Shown: positions 1 to 9,084, numbered from the stretch's first letter. The stretch: DNA of 57,782 nucleotides from Flavobacteriales bacterium UBA4110 (GCA_002383165.1 DFXK01000002.1:512353-570134), one strand, 5' to 3'. Notes: generated from the letters alone by a model not told the origin. Made by a program: numbers and translations.

Positions 1-18
1 TTGTTGTTTTGAGTGGTG

Positions 19-50
19 CAAAAGTATACTCTTTATCTTTATTGTGCAAA
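19..50 (-). promoter_or_regulatory. Bacteroidota-type promoter reading out of the window
   Basis: On the minus strand TTTG (47-50) is followed after 20 bases by TACTTTTG (19-26). This matches the Bacteroidota sigma factor consensus TTTG-N19/21-TAnnTTTG. It would drive a gene to the left of the window, so that gene cannot be named. Confidence 0.6.
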
Positions 51-85
51 TATTATTGAAGTAAATTTTATCTAATACTTAAATA

Positions 86-1930
86 CTATTGATTATCAGC
101 CGATTTTTTTTCAGTTTGTGCCTTGAAGAAATCGCTCAATTCTTCCAAAACAGGTTTTATTGTGTCTTCCGGCAGGTCGCTGATTCTAATATACATTAAA
201 CCATCAATAGCATCATTGAAGTTCGGATCTACATTAAAGGCGATCATTTTTGCATTCTGCTTTATATATTTTTTGATAAGAACCGGTAATCTAAGTTCAG
301 GCTCTAGGTCATCAATAATCTTGTCCAGCTTATTGAGATCGGCATTCATATCTTCAAAAAACAAAGCTTTGTCACGCTCCTTCATCACTACCTTGAACTC
401 ATTTTTTGGATGGATGTATTGTGCTACTGCAGAATCATAATAATGCGAGCGCATAAACTCAATCATCAATGATTTTGAGAATTCCGAAAACTTGTTACTG
501 ATACTCACGCCGCCCATAAGGAACTTATGTCCCGGATTTCTAAGACAAACGTGGACAATCCCACGCCAAAGAAGAAATAGAGGAAAAGGTTTCTGCTGAT
601 ATTCGACTGAAATATATGCGCGTCCCATCTCAATAACTTTACGGAAAAATGGCTGCAATTCTGGGTCATACTCGAAAAGTGAACTGGTATAGAATCCATT
701 GATACCATATTTTTTCATCACCTCAGCTCCCAGAGCCATTCTGTATGCCCCAACCAATTTTCTCTCGGCATTATCCCAAAGAAAAAGGTGATGGTAGTGA
801 TTATCATATTCATCCAAATCAAAAGGGAGGTTTGTACCCTCGCCTACCGCACGAAATGTCAGCTCACGCTGCCTCCCGATCTCTCGCATTATGGAAGGAA
901 TCTCGGCAGATGTTGTGAAAAATATATCATAATCCCCGTGGGAAAATAATTTTTTATTTTCAGTATTTTTTAAAACTTCTATTTCACTGATGATATCCTC
1001 AATCGGTGTTTCATCTATGATGTTCTGAACAATATTATTTTGTTTGAGCAACGGAAGTTTGAGCGCCATATTAGGCAATTTCAGCTTTTCGGTGATACTT
1101 TTTCTTTTTTCGTAATAAGATTTTAGCATATAGACCTTCCTGTAAAGATATTCGCCAAGTTCCTCTATACTCTCTTCCTCCTCCAATTGTTTTACAGAAA
1201 TAGGTTTGCCAATTCTGATTCTGATAGGTTTTTCTCTTTTCTTCATCATTTCCGCTGGCAACATAATCGTTTGCAAATCTGGATGGAGCTTGGCTACGTT
1301 GTAGAAAATCTTACTGTTTGTAGCGTGAAAATACATCGGTACTACGGGAACCTTAGCTTTTTTGATGAGTTTCAGCGCTGTTTTTTCCCAAGGCTTATCC
1401 AAGACTTCGCCATATTCATTATTTTTATTGGAAACTTCACCAGCAGGAAATATACCGATACATCCACCTTCCTGTAAATGTTTCAGTGTTTCCCGCATTC
1501 CAGATGAGCTGTTGAATGCGTCTTTTCTCCCCTCAAATGGATTGACGGAAATTACAAAAGGTGCCATAGGTTCAATTTTCGACAGTAGAAAATTGCCCAT
1601 CACTTTAAAATCCGGACGCACTTTCAAAAGAATTTTGCACATCAGGATGCCATCTATTGCACCAAGTGGATGGTTAGAAACCAAAATAAAAGGACCTGTT
1701 TTTGGAACCTTGGCAAGATCTTCTTCAAAAACAATATAGCTGAGTCCCTGTTCCTTGACGAATTGATCAAAAAAGTCAGCACCTTTTGTGTTTTTGAGTT
1801 TGTCATAAAGATTATTGACATCATTGATCTTTGCCAAATTCATTATAGCGGACGCAACTGGTTTTTTCAGGAAACCTATTTTATCTAAGCCCGATGCTTT
1901 TATTAAGTCTTCTTTGGAGATTAAGCTCAT
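86..1930 (-). CDS. olsF: Bifunctional lysophospholipid-type O-acyltransferase / GNAT-type N-acyltransferase (OlsF-like)
   Basis: The 614-residue protein joins two acyltransferase domains. The N-terminal half is a PlsC-like domain with NHPLGAIDG (His87, Asp93) and FPAGE (161-165). Residues of about 330-530 resemble the hemolysin/OlsB-type N-acyltransferases that load 3-hydroxy acyl chains onto an amino acid. This order is that of OlsF, which makes ornithine lipids in Flavobacterium and Serratia; the Bacteroides glycine-lipid enzymes GlsA and GlsB are the separate counterparts. The likely product is an aminolipid (ornithine or glycine lipid) of the envelope. It begins 5 bases after the aspartokinase stop, so the two are probably co-transcribed. 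The amino acid used cannot be read from the sequence. Confidence 0.78.
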   Translation of the reverse strand: MSLISKEDLIKASGLDKIGFLKKPVASAIMNLAKINDVNNLYDKLKNTKGADFFDQFVKEQGLSYIVFEEDLAKVPKTGPFILVSNHPLGAIDGILMCKILLKVRPDFKVMGNFLLSKIEPMAPFVISVNPFEGRKDAFNSSSGMRETLKHLQEGGCIGIFPAGEVSNKNNEYGEVLDKPWEKTALKLIKKAKVPVVPMYFHATNSKIFYNVAKLHPDLQTIMLPAEMMKKREKPIRIRIGKPISVKQLEEEESIEELGEYLYRKVYMLKSYYEKRKSITEKLKLPNMALKLPLLKQNNIVQNIIDETPIEDIISEIEVLKNTENKKLFSHGDYDIFFTTSAEIPSIMREIGRQRELTFRAVGEGTNLPFDLDEYDNHYHHLFLWDNAERKLVGAYRMALGAEVMKKYGINGFYTSSLFEYDPELQPFFRKVIEMGRAYISVEYQQKPFPLFLLWRGIVHVCLRNPGHKFLMGGVSISNKFSEFSKSLMIEFMRSHYYDSAVAQYIHPKNEFKVVMKERDKALFFEDMNADLNKLDKIIDDLEPELRLPVLIKKYIKQNAKMIAFNVDPNFNDAIDGLMYIRISDLPEDTIKPVLEELSDFFKAQTEKKSADNQ

Positions 1931-1935
1931 AGTTT

Positions 1936-3174
1936 TTAAATAGTCACCATTTGGAACGTTTTCTTGGAAATCTGTTCCAAAAGGACTTTTTTATCTTTAT
2001 AAAATTGATCCAACGTGTCTAAATTGACATTTCTGACCGTGAATAGTGACACGTTTTTTGTCATTTGTGTAATGAAACTCTGTTGCAATTCCTCGTTTAA
2101 ATCATTCACGTTGCCAAATTTGTCTTCAAGACATAAAGCCAGTGAAATTGCAGAATTTTGCATCAGAGAAACTTTGATTTTATATTTTGCCAATAATTTG
2201 AATATCAAACTCATGTGATCTTCTGCTATAAAGGAAAAATCTCTGGTCTCTACATTCAGAAGGGTTTGATTTTCTTTCAGAATATAGCTTTCTGTTAATT
2301 CATTCTCTTCGGAATTTCCAACTTTGGTTCCGGGCTTTTTCGGTTCTACGAAAGATTTTACATAGAACGGAATATTCTTCTGTTTTAGTGGCTGAAGTGT
2401 TTTCGGGTGAATCACCGAAGCGCCATAATACGCCATTTCAATGGCTTCTTCGTAAGAAATATGAGACAGCAATTCAACATTCTTGAATTTCCGTGGATCA
2501 CCTGTCATCACACCAGGAACATCTTTCCAGATAGTCATTTCATCGGCATTAAGACAATATGCAAATATAGCAGCTGTATAATCGGAACCTTCTCTTCCCA
2601 ATGTTACGGTAAAGTTATTGGTCTCAGAACCGATGAAACCTTGTGTCACGTAGCAATTGATTTTATCCAGTTTGGCAATATTCTGTTCTGTTTCTTGCCA
2701 GTTTACGATTCCTTCTCTATAATTACTATCTGTTTTAATGTAATCTCTCGCATCCAGCCAATGGTTGAAGAACTGAATTTCGTTAAGATATTCGCTGAGG
2801 ATTTTGGAAGAAATCATCTCGCCACAGCTTACCACCTGATCGTAAACAAAGTTATAATTTGGGGATTTATTCCTTCTAAGGAAAGAATCTATATCATCAA
2901 AAAACAAAGAAATCTCTCCGAAAACAGCATGGTTATCACTGAACAAGCCTTTGGCAATGTCGATATGATTTTGCTTGATGGTTTCAATCTCGGATTGATA
3001 ATCTTGTTTCTTAAAGTAAAACTCAACAACTTTTTCCAAAGCATTTGTGGTTTTGCCCATTGCAGACACTACCAGCAGACATTTTTCAAATCCTTGTGTT
3101 TCCAGAACCAAGGCCACATTTTTCACACTTTCTGCATCTTTTACAGACGCTCCTCCAAATTTGTAAACTTTCAT
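1936..3174 (-). CDS. lysC: Aspartate kinase
   Basis: The 412-residue protein starts with the aspartokinase motif KFGGASV (residues 5-11) and carries the conserved TLGREGSDYTA segment and a WKDVPG segment. It phosphorylates L-aspartate, the first step towards lysine, threonine, methionine and diaminopimelate. The C-terminus holds ACT-like regulatory sequence (about 300-412), somewhat shorter than in E. coli LysC (449 residues). No homoserine dehydrogenase is fused to it. The symbol is by family, since isozyme identity (lysC, thrA or metL type) cannot be told without the other copies. It is followed after 5 bases by the acyltransferase gene. Confidence 0.88.
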   Translation of the reverse strand: MKVYKFGGASVKDAESVKNVALVLETQGFEKCLLVVSAMGKTTNALEKVVEFYFKKQDYQSEIETIKQNHIDIAKGLFSDNHAVFGEISLFFDDIDSFLRRNKSPNYNFVYDQVVSCGEMISSKILSEYLNEIQFFNHWLDARDYIKTDSNYREGIVNWQETEQNIAKLDKINCYVTQGFIGSETNNFTVTLGREGSDYTAAIFAYCLNADEMTIWKDVPGVMTGDPRKFKNVELLSHISYEEAIEMAYYGASVIHPKTLQPLKQKNIPFYVKSFVEPKKPGTKVGNSEENELTESYILKENQTLLNVETRDFSFIAEDHMSLIFKLLAKYKIKVSLMQNSAISLALCLEDKFGNVNDLNEELQQSFITQMTKNVSLFTVRNVNLDTLDQFYKDKKVLLEQISKKTFQMVTI

Positions 3175-3382
3175 TAGATCAATTGTTGTTCAGACTGTTA
3201 CTTTAATAAATTTAAACTATAATTTTCAAATTAAAATTCAAAAATATTAATAATGCCTGAAATATGAAAGGAAGTTTGCTTTTCCTAAGAAAAACATTGT
3301 TAAGAATGAAACGATATTAACGGAAAATAAATGATTATTATCAACAATAAATAAATCTGTTTCAAGACATTAAAAAATAAAT

Positions 3383-3390
3383 TAGATTTG
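3383..3390 (+). promoter_or_regulatory. -7 element of fbp promoter
   Basis: TAGATTTG matches TAnnTTTG and lies 21 bases before the fbp ATG. A TTTC about 20 bases upstream could be the -33 element. Confidence 0.5.
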
Positions 3391-3411
3391 TAAAACCCCA
3401 AAATTAATACA

Positions 3412-4431
3412 ATGTCACACCAAGCTTTACAGACTCTAGGAGAGTTTATTATTGAAAAACAAGACGATTTCAAATATTCTACAGGAGAACTTTCCAGGCT
3501 AATCAGCTCCATCAGGATTGCCACAAAAGTCGTAAACCGGGAAGTCAACAAAGCAGGAATTGCAGATATTATTGGAAAAGTCGGAACTGAAAATATTCAA
3601 GGCGAAGAGCAACAGAAGTTGGACGTTTTGGCAAACGATATTTTTATTGCAGCACTGTCTCAGCGGGAAGTGGTGTGCGGCATCGCATCTGAAGAAAGTG
3701 ATGATTTTATCGAAATCAAGTGTACAGAAAATGCGCATCTTAGCAAATATGTGGTTTTAATCGACCCTTTAGACGGTTCTTCAAATATAGATGTGAACGT
3801 TTCTGTAGGAACGATTTTTTCCATTTACAGACGCGTTACCTCACCGGGAAGTCCTGTTGAGCTAAGAGACTTCCTTCAGAAAGGAGTAAATCAGGTAGCT
3901 GCAGGTTATGTGGTTTATGGCTCATCTACAATGATTGTTTATACAACAGGAAATGGTGTGAATGGTTTTACACTTGATCCCTCTATCGGAACTTATTATC
4001 TTTCTCACAAAAACATTAAATTTCCAACTTCCGGAAAAATCTATTCAATCAATGAAGGGAATTACGTAAAATTTCCACAAGGTGTAAAAGATTATATCAA
4101 ATATTGCCAGGAAGAAGAAGGCGACAGACCTTATACATCACGTTACATTGGTTCATTGGTTTCAGATTTCCACAGAAATATGCTGAAAGGTGGCATCTAC
4201 ATCTACCCTTCTACTTCGCAATCGCCCAATGGAAAACTTAGATTATTGTACGAATGTAATCCAATGGCATTTTTGGCAGAGCAGGCCGGCGGAAAATGCA
4301 GCGACGGTTTCCGAAGAATTATGGAAATTGAGCCTACGGAACTCCATCAGCGTGTGCCATTTTTCTGTGGCAGTGCAGCGATGGTAACCAAAGCTGAAGA
4401 GTTTATGGCAAAAGCTGTGGTTAAAAATTAG
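3412..4431 (+). CDS. fbp: Class 1 fructose-1,6-bisphosphatase
   Basis: The 339-residue protein is a full-length class 1 FBPase. It carries the metal and substrate motif DPLDGSSNIDVN (118-129), the acidic pair in SEES (93-96), and a C-terminal segment typical of the sugar-phosphate site. It hydrolyses fructose 1,6-bisphosphate to fructose 6-phosphate in gluconeogenesis, in the cytoplasm. It is divergent from the aspartokinase gene and has its own -7 element, and a hairpin terminator follows, so it is probably monocistronic. Confidence 0.95.
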   Translation: MSHQALQTLGEFIIEKQDDFKYSTGELSRLISSIRIATKVVNREVNKAGIADIIGKVGTENIQGEEQQKLDVLANDIFIAALSQREVVCGIASEESDDFIEIKCTENAHLSKYVVLIDPLDGSSNIDVNVSVGTIFSIYRRVTSPGSPVELRDFLQKGVNQVAAGYVVYGSSTMIVYTTGNGVNGFTLDPSIGTYYLSHKNIKFPTSGKIYSINEGNYVKFPQGVKDYIKYCQEEEGDRPYTSRYIGSLVSDFHRNMLKGGIYIYPSTSQSPNGKLRLLYECNPMAFLAEQAGGKCSDGFRRIMEIEPTELHQRVPFFCGSAAMVTKAEEFMAKAVVKN

Positions 4432-4455
4432 TATTGATATCAAAGACTTAATCAT

Positions 4456-4480
4456 AAAGACCGGTTTCCCCGGTCTTTTC
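4456..4480 (+). terminator. Rho-independent terminator after fbp
   Basis: AAAGACCGG and CCGGTCTTT form a stem with a loop of a few bases, followed by a T-rich tract. The tract runs directly into the menC -7 element. Confidence 0.7.
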
Positions 4481-4481
4481 T

Positions 4482-4489
4482 TATTTTTG
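4482..4489 (+). promoter_or_regulatory. -7 element of menC promoter
   Basis: TATTTTTG matches TAnnTTTG and ends only 4 bases before the menC ATG. If used, the mRNA would have almost no leader. Confidence 0.45.
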
Positions 4490-4493
4490 TGAA

Positions 4494-5504
4494 ATGAAAA
4501 CGGCAAAATTTTACCCTTACACGCTCAATTTTAAACGTCCTAGCGGAACCTCCAGAGGCGTTCTCAACACCAAAGAAACTTATTTTATAGAAGTTTTTGA
4601 AGATGACAAAAAAGGAATTGGTGAGTGCGCATTATTCCGAGGACTGAGTTTTGATGACGATGATGATTATGAAGCAGCACTGGAATGGACTTGCCGAAAC
4701 ATCAACCTCAGCATCGATGATTTGCGCGAAGAACTTGTCAATCATCCTTCAATAATTTTCGGTGTTGAGCAGGCGCTTTTGAATCTGCAACATCAGAATG
4801 AATTCTATTTTCCAAGTGAGTTTACTGAAGGAAAAGATTCAATTAAAATCAATGGACTCATTTGGATGGGCACTTCCGATTATATGAAAGAGCAATTGGA
4901 AGAAAAGCTGAGCAAGGGATTTTCCTGTATCAAACTGAAAATTGGTGTGGACTGGAATGCCGAGAAACAAATCCTGAAATCACTCCGCGAACAATTTCCT
5001 AAAGATAAAATTGAACTGCGTGTAGATGCCAATGGTGCATTCTCCCCAGAACAAGCTAAAATTGTTTTACAAGAATTGGCAGAACTGCATATTCACTCAA
5101 TTGAGCAGCCCATTCAGGCCGGAAACTGGAAAGCTATGGCAGAACTTTGTCATTCTACGCCAACGCCCATTGCTTTGGATGAGGAACTGATTGGTGTTCT
5201 GAATTATGAATCTAAGAAAACATTAATAAAAGAAATCAAGCCGCAATATATTATTCTGAAACCAGCTTTGGTTGGCGGATTTTCGGGCTCGGACGAATGG
5301 ATACAATTGGCAGAACAAAATAATATCGGCTGGTGGATAACTTCTGCTTTGGAAAGCAACATCGGTCTCAATGCTATAGCGCAGTACACTTACACCAAAA
5401 ACAATCCGATGCCACAAGGATTAGGAACCGGCGGCCTTTTTACTAATAATTTTGAAACAAACCTGCATCTTGAAGGTGAAAGACTTTGGTTTGATAATCA
5501 TTAG
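4494..5504 (+). CDS. menC: o-Succinylbenzoate synthase (enolase superfamily)
   Basis: The 336-residue protein belongs to the muconate-lactonizing branch of the enolase superfamily. It has the catalytic KLK pair (Lys147, Lys149), metal ligands Asp178, Glu204 and Asp229, and the second base Lys256 in ILKPALVGG. The tail ITSALESNIGLNAIAQ is typical of MenC. MenC dehydrates SHCHC to o-succinylbenzoate in menaquinone synthesis. Dipeptide epimerases share this fold, but the length and the C-terminal motif favour MenC. No other men gene is in the window, so pathway context is lacking. Confidence 0.82.
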   Translation: MKTAKFYPYTLNFKRPSGTSRGVLNTKETYFIEVFEDDKKGIGECALFRGLSFDDDDDYEAALEWTCRNINLSIDDLREELVNHPSIIFGVEQALLNLQHQNEFYFPSEFTEGKDSIKINGLIWMGTSDYMKEQLEEKLSKGFSCIKLKIGVDWNAEKQILKSLREQFPKDKIELRVDANGAFSPEQAKIVLQELAELHIHSIEQPIQAGNWKAMAELCHSTPTPIALDEELIGVLNYESKKTLIKEIKPQYIILKPALVGGFSGSDEWIQLAEQNNIGWWITSALESNIGLNAIAQYTYTKNNPMPQGLGTGGLFTNNFETNLHLEGERLWFDNH

Positions 5505-5608
5505 TTATAAAAGTGTCACTTCTAAGTAGTTTTATGTAAGAATTATAAAATTCAAAAACATCAAGCACCTGTGGAGTATTGAAAAACGACACATTTTAAA
5601 ATTAAAAA

Positions 5609-5717
5609 TCTGCCAAAATTTCACATCATTATCTAAAGTCTGCCAAATTTTAACATCTTATTTCCAGCTTATCGCCCCTGGTTCTATTGGCACAATCTTG
5701 GAGAAGTCTGTGGCAGA
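5609..5717 (+). promoter_or_regulatory. groES upstream region with repeated TGCCA half-sites
   Basis: Two direct copies of a 19-base element beginning TCTGCCAAA lie at 5609-5627 and 5639-5657, spaced 30 bases apart. Inverted half-sites follow at 5688-5692 (TGGCA) and 5711-5717 (TGGCAGA). No CIRCE element (TTAGCACTC and its partner) is present. The arrangement suggests binding of an unidentified regulator at the heat-shock operon; that is an inference. Confidence 0.4.
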
Positions 5718-5742
5718 ATAACATTTAAAAATTTATAATAAT

Positions 5743-6021
5743 ATGTCAGTAAATTTTAAACCATTAGCAGACAGAGTTTTGGTAGAACCAACTCCAGCTG
5801 AAACTAAAACAGCATCAGGAATCATTATTCCGGACACCGCAAAGGAAAAACCACAAGAAGGTACCGTAGTAGCAGTAGGTCCGGGTAAAAAAGATGAACC
5901 TACAACTGTAAAAGTGGGTGACAAAGTTCTTTATGGAAAATACTCCGGAACTGAACTAAAATTTGAAGGCAAAGATTATTTAATTGTAAAAGAAGGAGAC
6001 CTTTTAGGAATAATTGGGTAA
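5743..6021 (+). CDS. groS: Co-chaperonin GroES
   Basis: The 92-residue protein has the Cpn10 start LADRVLVEP, the mobile-loop region around residues 18-32, and the terminal segment around DYLIVKEGDLLGI. It caps the GroEL cavity during ATP-dependent folding in the cytoplasm. The ATG at 5743 opens directly into the conserved N-terminus. It is 104 bases ahead of groEL in the usual order. Confidence 0.97.
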   Translation: MSVNFKPLADRVLVEPTPAETKTASGIIIPDTAKEKPQEGTVVAVGPGKKDEPTTVKVGDKVLYGKYSGTELKFEGKDYLIVKEGDLLGIIG

Positions 6022-6125
6022 AATTTGTAAAAAGTAAAATGTAAAAAGTATTAAGGACTTTTTATTAATCAAAATTAAAAAATCAGTGTACATATTACAT
6101 TGTACATCAATACAAAATCAAAATT
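6022..6125 (+). repeat. AT-rich groES-groEL spacer with short repeats
   Basis: The spacer has two copies of TGTAAAAAGT and an inverted pair TGTACAT...ATTGTACAT (about 6087-6108). It looks like the repeat-type spacer seen elsewhere in this window rather than a terminator, since no GC stem with a T tract is present. Confidence 0.4.
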
Positions 6126-7748
6126 ATGGCAAAAGAAATAAAATTCGATATCGAATCAAGAGACGCTTTAAAAAGAGGTGTTGATGCATTGGCTAATGCA
6201 GTAAAAGTAACTTTAGGACCAAAAGGTAGAAACGTAGTCATAGAAAAATCTTTCGGTGCGCCTCACGTTACCAAAGATGGTGTTTCTGTAGCTAAAGAAA
6301 TTGAGCTGGAAGACAGAGTAGAAAATATGGGTGCTCAGATGGTGAAAGAAGTAGCTTCTAAAACCAATGACATCGCCGGAGACGGAACTACGACTGCTAC
6401 AGTTCTAGCACAAGCTATCGTAAGAGAAGGTCTTAAAAACGTAGCAGCGGGCGCAAACCCTATGGACCTGAAAAGAGGTATTGACAAAGCAGTAACGGCT
6501 GTTGTTGAGAATCTGAAATCTCAGTCTCAAACAGTTGGTGACAACAATGATAAAATCAAGCAAGTTGCTTCTGTTTCCGCCAACAATGATGAAACTATCG
6601 GTTCATTAATCGCTGAAGCATTCGGAAAAGTTGGTAAAGAAGGTGTTATCACTGTAGAAGAAGCAAAAGGTATCGACACAACTGTAGATGTTGTAGAAGG
6701 TATGCAGTTTGACAGAGGTTTCCAATCTCCTTACTTCGTGACAAATCCTGAGAAAATGGTAGCAGAATTGGATAATCCATACATCCTTTTGGTTGAGAAA
6801 AAAATCTCTTCTATGAAAGAATTATTACCAGTTCTTGAGCCGGTAGCACAAGGTGGAAAATCTTTATTAATTATCTCCGAAGAAGTAGAAGGCGAAGCTT
6901 TGGCAACTTTGGTAGTTAATAAATTGAGAGGTTCTCTTAAGATCGCTGCTGTAAAAGCACCAGGATTTGGTGACAGAAGAAAAGCGATGCTGGAAGATAT
7001 CGCTATCCTGACTGGCGGACAAGTGATCTCCGAAGAAAGAGGTTTCACTATGGAAAATGCGTCTATCGAAATCCTTGGAACTGCTGAAAAAGTAGTAATT
7101 GACAAAGACAATACAACCATCGTAAATGGTGGTGGTGACGAGGCTCAAATCAAAGGAAGAGTGGCTCAGATCAAGGCTCAGATGGAAACTACAACGTCTG
7201 ACTATGACAGAGAAAAACTTCAGGAGAGATTGGCTAAGTTAGCTGGTGGTGTTGCCGTACTTTACGTAGGTGCTGCTTCTGAAGTGGAAATGAAGGAGAA
7301 AAAAGACAGAGTTGATGATGCACTTCACGCTACAAGAGCTGCAGTTGAAGAAGGTATTGTTGCTGGTGGTGGTGTAGCTTTAGTAAGAGCGGTTTCAGCC
7401 CTTAACTTCGAAGGTGATAATACTGACGAAACTACAGGTATCAAAATCGTAAAAAGAGCAATCGAAGAACCATTAAGACAAATCGTTGCTAACGCTGGTG
7501 GCGAAGGTTCTGTAATCGTTGCTAAAGTGGCAGAAGGACAAGGTGACTTCGGTTATAATGCTAAAACTGACGAATTTGTAAATATGCTTGAAGCTGGAAT
7601 CATTGACCCAACGAAAGTAACAAGAGTGGCACTTGAAAATGCGGCTTCTGTTTCCGGAATGCTTTTAACAACTGAATGTGTTATCACAGAAGTTAAAAAA
7701 GACGAGCCGGCAATGCCAATGGGAGGCGGTATGCCAGGAATGATGTAA
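6126..7748 (+). CDS. groL: Chaperonin GroEL
   Basis: The 540-residue protein is a complete Cpn60. It shows the ATP-binding segment VTLGPKGRNV near the N-terminus, GDGTTTATVLA around residue 85, and the flexible tail rich in Gly and Met (GGGMPGMM). It assembles as a double heptamer ring with GroES for protein folding. Position and order behind groES indicate one heat-shock operon, ended by a hairpin terminator 27 bases after the stop. Confidence 0.98.
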   Translation: MAKEIKFDIESRDALKRGVDALANAVKVTLGPKGRNVVIEKSFGAPHVTKDGVSVAKEIELEDRVENMGAQMVKEVASKTNDIAGDGTTTATVLAQAIVREGLKNVAAGANPMDLKRGIDKAVTAVVENLKSQSQTVGDNNDKIKQVASVSANNDETIGSLIAEAFGKVGKEGVITVEEAKGIDTTVDVVEGMQFDRGFQSPYFVTNPEKMVAELDNPYILLVEKKISSMKELLPVLEPVAQGGKSLLIISEEVEGEALATLVVNKLRGSLKIAAVKAPGFGDRRKAMLEDIAILTGGQVISEERGFTMENASIEILGTAEKVVIDKDNTTIVNGGGDEAQIKGRVAQIKAQMETTTSDYDREKLQERLAKLAGGVAVLYVGAASEVEMKEKKDRVDDALHATRAAVEEGIVAGGGVALVRAVSALNFEGDNTDETTGIKIVKRAIEEPLRQIVANAGGEGSVIVAKVAEGQGDFGYNAKTDEFVNMLEAGIIDPTKVTRVALENAASVSGMLLTTECVITEVKKDEPAMPMGGGMPGMM

Positions 7749-7774
7749 CAGTCACCGACCGAAACAATATATAA

Positions 7775-7803
7775 ACCGTTCTATTTTATAGGACGGTTTT
7801 TTT
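7775..7803 (+). terminator. Rho-independent terminator after groEL
   Basis: AACCGTTCTA (7775-7784) pairs with TAGGACGGTT with one G-T wobble, followed by seven T. Confidence 0.85.
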
Positions 7804-8139
7804 GTTATTTTTTGGAATAATTGGGTCACTAATTATATTTTATATCTGCCTTTTTATCATTACTGCAAAACCGAAGTTTTTTAGCCTAATGCTGGGATTG
7901 GACTTCTAGTTGTAGGAATAATAGTATTGCGAGGTTGCAGACCGCTTGGGATACGTCTAAGAATGGTCGGGACTGGAGGTGGCACGTGTCCTGAGGCATT
8001 TGGGACTTGGCGGGATAGGTTTTGGTAAGAACTAAAAGTTATGTTGTATGTTTTTTTTGATTAATTTTAGAGAAAATAATAGTTTGGATTTGCGCGGGGC
8101 GTAAATTTGGATGTTAGCTGTAATTTTAAACGACCGACT
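7804..8139 (+). other. Gene-free G-rich stretch before the Mrr-type gene
   Basis: No credible open frame lies here. Bases of about 7930-8030 are much richer in G than the surroundings and contain words such as GCGAGGTTGCAGACCGCTTG. The stretch ends with GCGCGGGGCG and then GTTAGCTG just before the gene. It resembles the non-coding flanks of mobile single-gene cassettes in Bacteroidota, but I cannot prove that from one copy. Confidence 0.35.
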
Positions 8140-9009
8140 GTGAAAGACAAAGATTTTCTTAATATCGAAATTTTAGATTCTATACTTGATTACATTACAA
8201 ATGATATAAGAAAACAATTTAAAAAAAGTTTAATTTATGATTCAAGAACGGAATACTTGATTGAAATAAATAAATTTGAAAGAAGTAGTGTTTTATTAGC
8301 AAACTACTATGATACTGATTTTACGGGCGAAAAATTAGCTGATGCACTTTTAAAATTAGTCTATTACACATTAAATAATCCTTATTACATATTTGATTTC
8401 AATGACAGCTTTCACATAGAAAATATACTTCCTGAATTAGTATCTGAGGAAAATTTTTTGTTTAACAACCCTATTTATTCTTGGTTTGATTATTCGGATT
8501 GGGACAACAATCATAAGCAAATTATAAAAAAACTTATTCAGAATATATTATTAGCAAATGAGAAAGAGAAGAAATACAGTTTGCAAGAAATAGACTTGCA
8601 GATTTATAAAGAATTATTGAGTAATGAAGAATTAGCAAAATCAATAAACTGGAGAAACTTTGAATTAGTACTAGCTAAAATATTAGAAAAATTTGAATTT
8701 GATGTTGAAGTTTTGAAAGGCTCAAAAGATGGTGGAATTGATGTGATTGCCTTAAAAAAAAGTTCATCATTCGGAAATGAGAGATACCTAATACAAGCTA
8801 AAAAATGGACAAATAAAGTCGGTGTTGAGCCTGTAAGACAATTATTATGGGCTCACAATGAATATAAAGTCACAAAGTCGTGTTTAATTACAACTTCAAA
8901 ATTCACAAAAGGTGCGTGGGAACTCGCTGACAAATACAAATGGCAAATTGAATTAAAAGATTATGAAAAATTGAATGAGTGGATAAACGAAGCCTCAAAA
9001 AAACTGTAG
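8140..9009 (+). CDS. Mrr-type restriction endonuclease family protein, orphan
   Basis: The C-terminal part (about the last 120 residues) is an Mrr_cat-like nuclease domain. GSKDGGIDVIA supplies the acidic residue and YLIQAKKW the Q-x-K pair, followed by a conserved VRQLL and a SCLITTSKFT strand. The N-terminal 170 residues are not recognised. There is no ATG in the frame. An in-frame TAG at 8080-8082 limits the start to TTG 8107 or GTG 8140; GTG 8140 is preferred because it gives a lysine-rich start 25 bases after GTTAGCTG. No methylase is adjacent. Codon use is AT-rich and surroundings look foreign, so horizontal gain is likely. Decay of the 5' end cannot be excluded. Confidence 0.65.
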   Translation: MKDKDFLNIEILDSILDYITNDIRKQFKKSLIYDSRTEYLIEINKFERSSVLLANYYDTDFTGEKLADALLKLVYYTLNNPYYIFDFNDSFHIENILPELVSEENFLFNNPIYSWFDYSDWDNNHKQIIKKLIQNILLANEKEKKYSLQEIDLQIYKELLSNEELAKSINWRNFELVLAKILEKFEFDVEVLKGSKDGGIDVIALKKSSSFGNERYLIQAKKWTNKVGVEPVRQLLWAHNEYKVTKSCLITTSKFTKGAWELADKYKWQIELKDYEKLNEWINEASKKL

Positions 9010-9084
9010 CTAATAACCAGAGTTTCGCTGGGGTTGAAAAGCCGACAAATCACAAAAAAACCTTTCCAATCGAAATCAATTGCG

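Noticed and set aside
2407..3177. 256-codon open frame antisense to lysC
   Set aside because: It lies entirely within the aspartokinase gene on the other strand, has no recognisable motif, and the opposite frame is unmistakably real.
5687..5702. Possible sigma-54 promoter (TGGCAC...TTGG) before groES
   Set aside because: The spacing between the GG and GC positions is one base too short and the -12 GC is GG.
5520..5742. CIRCE operator before groES
   Set aside because: The TTAGCACTC inverted repeat was looked for and is absent.
8107..8139. TTG at 8107 as the start of the Mrr-type gene
   Set aside because: It is possible, but it overlaps the GTTAGCTG boundary; the GTG at 8140 gives a better start. 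Not settled.
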